This document shows positions 19,932-23,136 of a stretch of 23,136 nucleotides of DNA, piece after piece; position 1 is the stretch's first letter; every line of letters starts with the position of its first letter. Made by a program: the position numbers and the translations under genes. The stretch lies in the NCBI GenBank assembly GCA_000969725.1, contig JXSR01S029668.1; one strand, 5' to 3'. The stretch comes from Ophiothrix spiculata (taxonomy: Eukaryota; Echinodermata; Ophiuroidea; Amphilepidida; Ophiotrichidae). A model generated the notes under the pieces. The model did not search any database. It was not told the origin of the DNA and saw only the letters and a list, made by a program, of their open reading frames with translations.

Positions 19932-20845
19932 TATACATATGCAGCGGTGGAAAAACCCAGCATGATAGCCTCTCCAGGGATTGCGCAACCCCAGGTTGCA
20001 CAACCCTAGGTTGTGTATTATTTTGGAGAAAGAGAATACGACACACTCTGAGAATGACTTGTACATGTTGTCAATGTCATCTTGTCCATGCATTTGTGTG
20101 GTTGGTAGGCTTAGTGTTGTGATGAACATTGTTCAGGGAATGATTCATCTAATATAATAGTGACTGCGAGGAACCCAAGAAATGCTCTCAACTATGATTA
20201 CCGTAACTTGACAAATGAACTTTAATAACAATTTCAAATTGCCAATTATTGAATGAAGTTCACCTTGGGTGAACACTGTGCAACCAACTATAAAACATCA
20301 TCTATCATGCTTGTTGGCAAATAAACTTCACAAATAACTTCAAGTTGTTAATTCAGCTGATTATGATTACCTTGGGTTGACAAATGAATTGAGGACCCTA
20401 GAACTAAAAGGGGGTTAAGTCACAAAATCTCGAAAATTGAGTTGTGTCTATGTCCTGCTACAGAATTCTCATTTCTACATTCTGTAAAAGTTTTGTAGTA
20501 ATTTGATGATCAGAGCATGCGTAAAAGTCACTGCGAGATACAGCAATACCATTCAAGACAACACATATGATTTTATGTTTGTGCCATTTTCGCAGTTTGT
20601 ACTCAATGTGACTTAACCCCCTTCTAGTTCTAGGGTCCTCAATTCAAGTTGTCAATTTGCGAGTAAAGATCATCCAGAGTGCAGATAATATACAGCCTGC
20701 TTAAAGATATGAGTATAATTCCCCTTTATTGCACTACTATTAATATATTAATACTATGTACTACGTTTAGTAAGTGGAAGACAACCCAGGGTTGTGCAAC
20801 CCCGAAAAGGCTATCATGTGGGTATTTCCATCGATACATATACGT
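19932..20845. mobile_element. Inverted-repeat element with ~75-85-bp arms, carrying a nested insertion
   Basis: The left arm (19932-20013) and right arm (20775-20845) are complementary over most of their length. Both include GGAAA.ACCCA, CATGATAGCC and GGTTGC(A/G)CAACC blocks. Within the arms CAACC and GGTTG units form small palindromes, for example CACAACC, three bases, GGTTGTG at 19999-20015, and the 15-base ACAACCCAGGGTTGT at 20781-20795. Exact ends and target duplication were not resolved. Short frames here, such as 19823-20122, are not protein-like. Confidence 0.68.
20386..20645. mobile_element. 260-bp inverted-repeat element nested inside 19932-20845
   Basis: The 39-base ends, 20386-20424 and 20607-20645, are complementary with one mismatch; the left starts GAATTGAGGACCCTAGAACT. 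The unit is off-centre within the outer element, so it is an insertion rather than the outer element's loop. Flanking TTGACAA/TTGTCAA adds weaker complementarity outside. The CCCTAGAACT...GGGGG text resembles the subterminal part of the 6075-6544 element. No coding frame. Confidence 0.72.
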
Positions 20846-20849
20846 ACTA

Positions 20850-21290
20850 CCCCTTATATTAAACCACTCTCTCAATAATGACAGTAGCGTCACCGATAAG
20901 TAGCTTTCACTGAGGTAATCATAAAATCAATTATGATATAATTGGTTTTTCTTTTAATTCTTTTTATAAGTATAGGTAGTTTTAATACCAGTTTTTGAAT
21001 TAATAAAGAGTTTGGATCCCGTGGAAGGGAAGGGGGACGGGGCATACATACAAGTTGCCATCACGAATAGAGTTACTTACAATTTATTACCAATATTTTG
21101 GATGTACAATGTGACCCTGCACCACGAGCACGCAGTAACAGCAACTTCTTGTCTTTTTTTTTCACTTTTAATATTTATAGACAGACCACGTTTTAATGAT
21201 TACAATTGAACCTCAATAAACTTCAATCGACATCCACGATTCAAGTTGTTTTTGTCATTTAGTGAATGGTGAAATTATGATACATGAAGT
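20850..21290. other. Non-coding stretch, nothing recognised
   Basis: AT-rich. A 65-codon frame at 21012-21209 has no family resemblance. No repeat pair was seen. Confidence 0.35.
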
Positions 21291-21296
21291 CTATAT

Positions 21297-21749
21297 GTGA
21301 CCCGTCATATCGAAAGGTACCTTAAGGTCGACAAAATCAAAATTGATATTTTGGTCTCATCTGAAAGCTGAGATTTTATGCTTTAAAATGACACCTTGAT
21401 TTTGGTTATTAGATGTTCGGTTGCGAAGTTACACCCAAATTGGTAAAAGGCATCGGGCTGATTCGGAAAACTATAGTTCAGAGAAAATCGAGTTAAAAGT
21501 TTTTGTACATAGCATGCTTAGTAAATCTTGAATGGAGAGAGGATTTTTAGCTTGGTTTTTAATACATTTTTCTTATGTTTTGGATGTTGGAACCTGATTA
21601 ATATGATAGAATACACTTCAATGATAACCTTTCTGATGAAATTAGAAATTCGACCTTGGACGTGATTTTTGACTATGCTTAGCTTCAATGGCCCGTATCT
21701 CGTAATGTACTATGCCGGTATTAAGGTACCTTTCGATATGACGGGTCAC
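21297..21749. mobile_element. 453-bp miniature element with 29-bp perfect inverted ends, ATAT-flanked
   Basis: Bases 21297-21325 (starting GTGACCCGTCATATCGAAAG) are exactly complementary to 21721-21749. ATAT lies outside both ends (21293-21296 and 21750-21753) and also before the second copy's end at 23062, so it may be part of the ends. A TA duplication of the Tc1/mariner kind is equally consistent. No transposase frame is present. Confidence 0.85.
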
Positions 21750-21756
21750 ATATTTT

Positions 21757-21812
21757 ATCAACGATGGTCTAAGCAAATACTTTTTGTCAATGATGGTCTA
21801 AGAAAATACTAT
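21757..21812. repeat. 29-bp direct tandem duplication
   Basis: TCAACGATGGTCTAAGCAAA is followed 29 bases later by TCAATGATGGTCTAAGAAAA. It lies immediately right of the 21297-21749 element. Confidence 0.7.
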
Positions 21813-21858
21813 TTGTTTCACATTTCTACTCGGCTTTTGAATTGAACCTTAGCAGGTG

Positions 21859-22322
21859 CACGGAAAACCTAAACTGGTCAGTGTGATTAACTTTAAGAAA
21901 GTCCAGATGGTACGCATCTAGACCCGCTTTAAGTTAGTCAGTATTGCTGGACTAACAAGGATGACTAACTTAGCCTAGTCCAGCATGCTGGACTAGTCTC
22001 ATTTTAGTTGCTTTACTAGTTTTAAGTTAGTCTGTTGACCAGCTCTGACTAGCATAAGCTAGTCAAGCCAGCTTGACCAACTTGAAGTTGGTCAAGCTAT
22101 TTTGTACCATCAAGGTAGTCAAGCTCTCAGTCTGGCAAACTCGTCAAGCAAAGTTTCGCACATTAGTCAAGCGGGCTTGATTAGTTTAATACTAGTCAAG
22201 CAGGCTTGACTAGTTTGAAACTTGGCTTGACCAACGTCAAACTAGTCAGGCAAGCTGGAAAAACCTGCCTGACTAGTTTAAAGTTAGTCAATCAGCTGCT
22301 GGACTAGTTTTTGTTTTCAGTG
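21859..22322. mobile_element. Iterated-palindrome element, CTAGTC...GACTAG motif, CAC-type ends
   Basis: Left end CACGGAAAACCTAAACTGGTC and the complement of the right end, CACTGAAAACAAAAACTAGTC, are similar. Inside lie a perfect 22-bp palindrome at 21975-21996 (half-site CTAGTCCAGCA), 14-bp arms around one base at 22070-22098, 11-bp arms around AG at 22191-22214, and 14-bp arms at 22239-22252 and 22266-22279. CACTG-type ends with many subterminal repeats in both orientations are known in CACTA/EnSpm-like transposons, so a non-autonomous relative is possible. No target duplication was resolved. Confidence 0.75.
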
Positions 22323-23057
22323 TGTTTTGAAGAAAGAAAACAATATTGCGAGTCTGTAAAAAGGCAAACTCTTTAATAATATTGACATGTAGCGCTAATT
22401 GAAAAAACAAACAAACAAACAATCAAAACAAAAACATAAAAGCAAATATTCTAATACAAATTATTTAAATAATGCAAAGTCTCAGTTATGAAATGACCCT
22501 GAGCATACACAAGGAAAAATAATTTCCTACATCAAAATACGGACGATGAACAATTTCAAAAACTATCAAAATGAACAATAAAGTGGTACTCATCAAGTTC
22601 ATATCTAGAACCCAAAGTGAATGTCAATAATGTCTTGAAAATGCCTATTTTGCAACCAGAATACGCATCCGTATTAATCGTTGATTAATTATTAAAATCA
22701 CCATAAATTATTGGGTTTTTTTTTATTCTCACTGATGTTTCAGGAGAAATTCCCCCTTTCCCCGTGCTCAAAGCTTACTATTCATTATGGAAATTAACTT
22801 ATATCAGATTTCAAGATTTCAATAACTAATGTATTAATAATATTATCATATGATAATCCTTATGTATAATGTTAGAAAACAGCATTTAAGGGATAAATGG
22901 CTTTTCTGACGTAACCCAACCCATGCGTTTCGAATACATTATATTTTTTCACCAACAGTTAACGATGCGATATCTTCCTAACACATCACAGTGACCCAAA
23001 AAACACACCCGACATTGACTTTTAATCATGATTAATAAATGCAAGACTTGTACTGAA
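22323..23057. other. Non-coding stretch, nothing recognised
   Basis: AT-rich with short AAAC-type simple sequence near 22405-22430. No gene or repeat pair was seen. Confidence 0.4.
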
Positions 23058-23061
23058 ATAT

Positions 23062-23090
23062 GTGACCCGTCATATCGAAAGGTACCTTAA
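23062..23090 (+). mobile_element. End of a second copy of the 21297-21749 element, interrupted
   Basis: All 29 bases of the inverted end recur here exactly, preceded by ATAT. After the closing TTAA the expected GGTCGACAAAATC is replaced by a different element. Confidence 0.85.
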
Positions 23091-23136
23091 CCCTCGTCCA
23101 CCTTAGGTGGGGGTAGGGTAAGCCGTCAAAGTCCGT
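23091..23136 (+). mobile_element. Left end of a piggyBac-like miniature element, cut by the window edge
   Basis: Directly after TTAA (23087-23090) the sequence starts CCCTCGTCC, matching the ends of the 4048-4399 unit (CCCTCGTCTTCC). It continues with a CCACCT...GCCGTCAAAGTC stretch shared with 4188-4210. It is a nested insertion into the element to its left. Confidence 0.7.

Noticed and set aside
19813..20129. Three overlapping frames of 66-99 codons
   Set aside because: They translate the left arm of an inverted-repeat element on both strands; no domain is seen.

Overview
The window looks like animal nuclear DNA from an intergenic or intronic region dominated by transposable-element remains. 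It is AT-rich and has no prokaryotic gene layout. I see no tRNA or rRNA gene and no convincing host gene. The only recognisable coding matter is reverse-transcriptase (RT) debris from non-LTR (LINE) retrotransposons of the jockey/CR1/L2 type. The mix of such LINE ends with many short inverted-repeat DNA elements suggests a marine invertebrate, perhaps an echinoderm or another invertebrate deuterostome. That placement is inference only.

Layout. Positions 1-1251 hold the 3' part of a LINE: the RT domain cut by the window edge, a frame break near 740-750, the C-terminal tail, and a 3' UTR with a stem-loop, AATAAA and a short ACTTGA-repeat tail. A foldback repeat follows at 1370-1577. A 24-residue RT scrap (minus strand, 3005-3076) abuts an inverted-repeat element at 3100-3530, whose sister copy lies in opposite orientation at 11091-11633. 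Two piggyBac-like miniature elements with TTAA duplications sit at 4048-4399 and 6075-6544. A 1.27-kb element with about 155-bp terminal inverted repeats and a perfect 8-bp target duplication fills 6842-8113. Another miniature element with an 8-bp duplication is at 9430-9897.

The right half holds five loci built from short iterated palindromes, each with its own motif: 15150-15420, 15520-15790, 18119-18283, the ends of 19932-20845, and 21859-22322. It also holds a dispersed GTCACAAACGT-type motif (14784-17987), a miniature element at 18981-19335, a second LINE 3' end on the minus strand (19358-19746), and an element nested in another near 20386-20645. A TA-flanked element with 29-bp perfect ends lies at 21297-21749. 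A second copy of its end at 23062 is interrupted, exactly at a TTAA, by a third piggyBac-like element that runs off the window.

Nothing here works together as a pathway. The content is a record of layered transposition. The best candidates for something undescribed are the iterated-palindrome loci and the dispersed GTCACAAACGT motif. A weak two-exon gene model (12462-13458) is given with low confidence.
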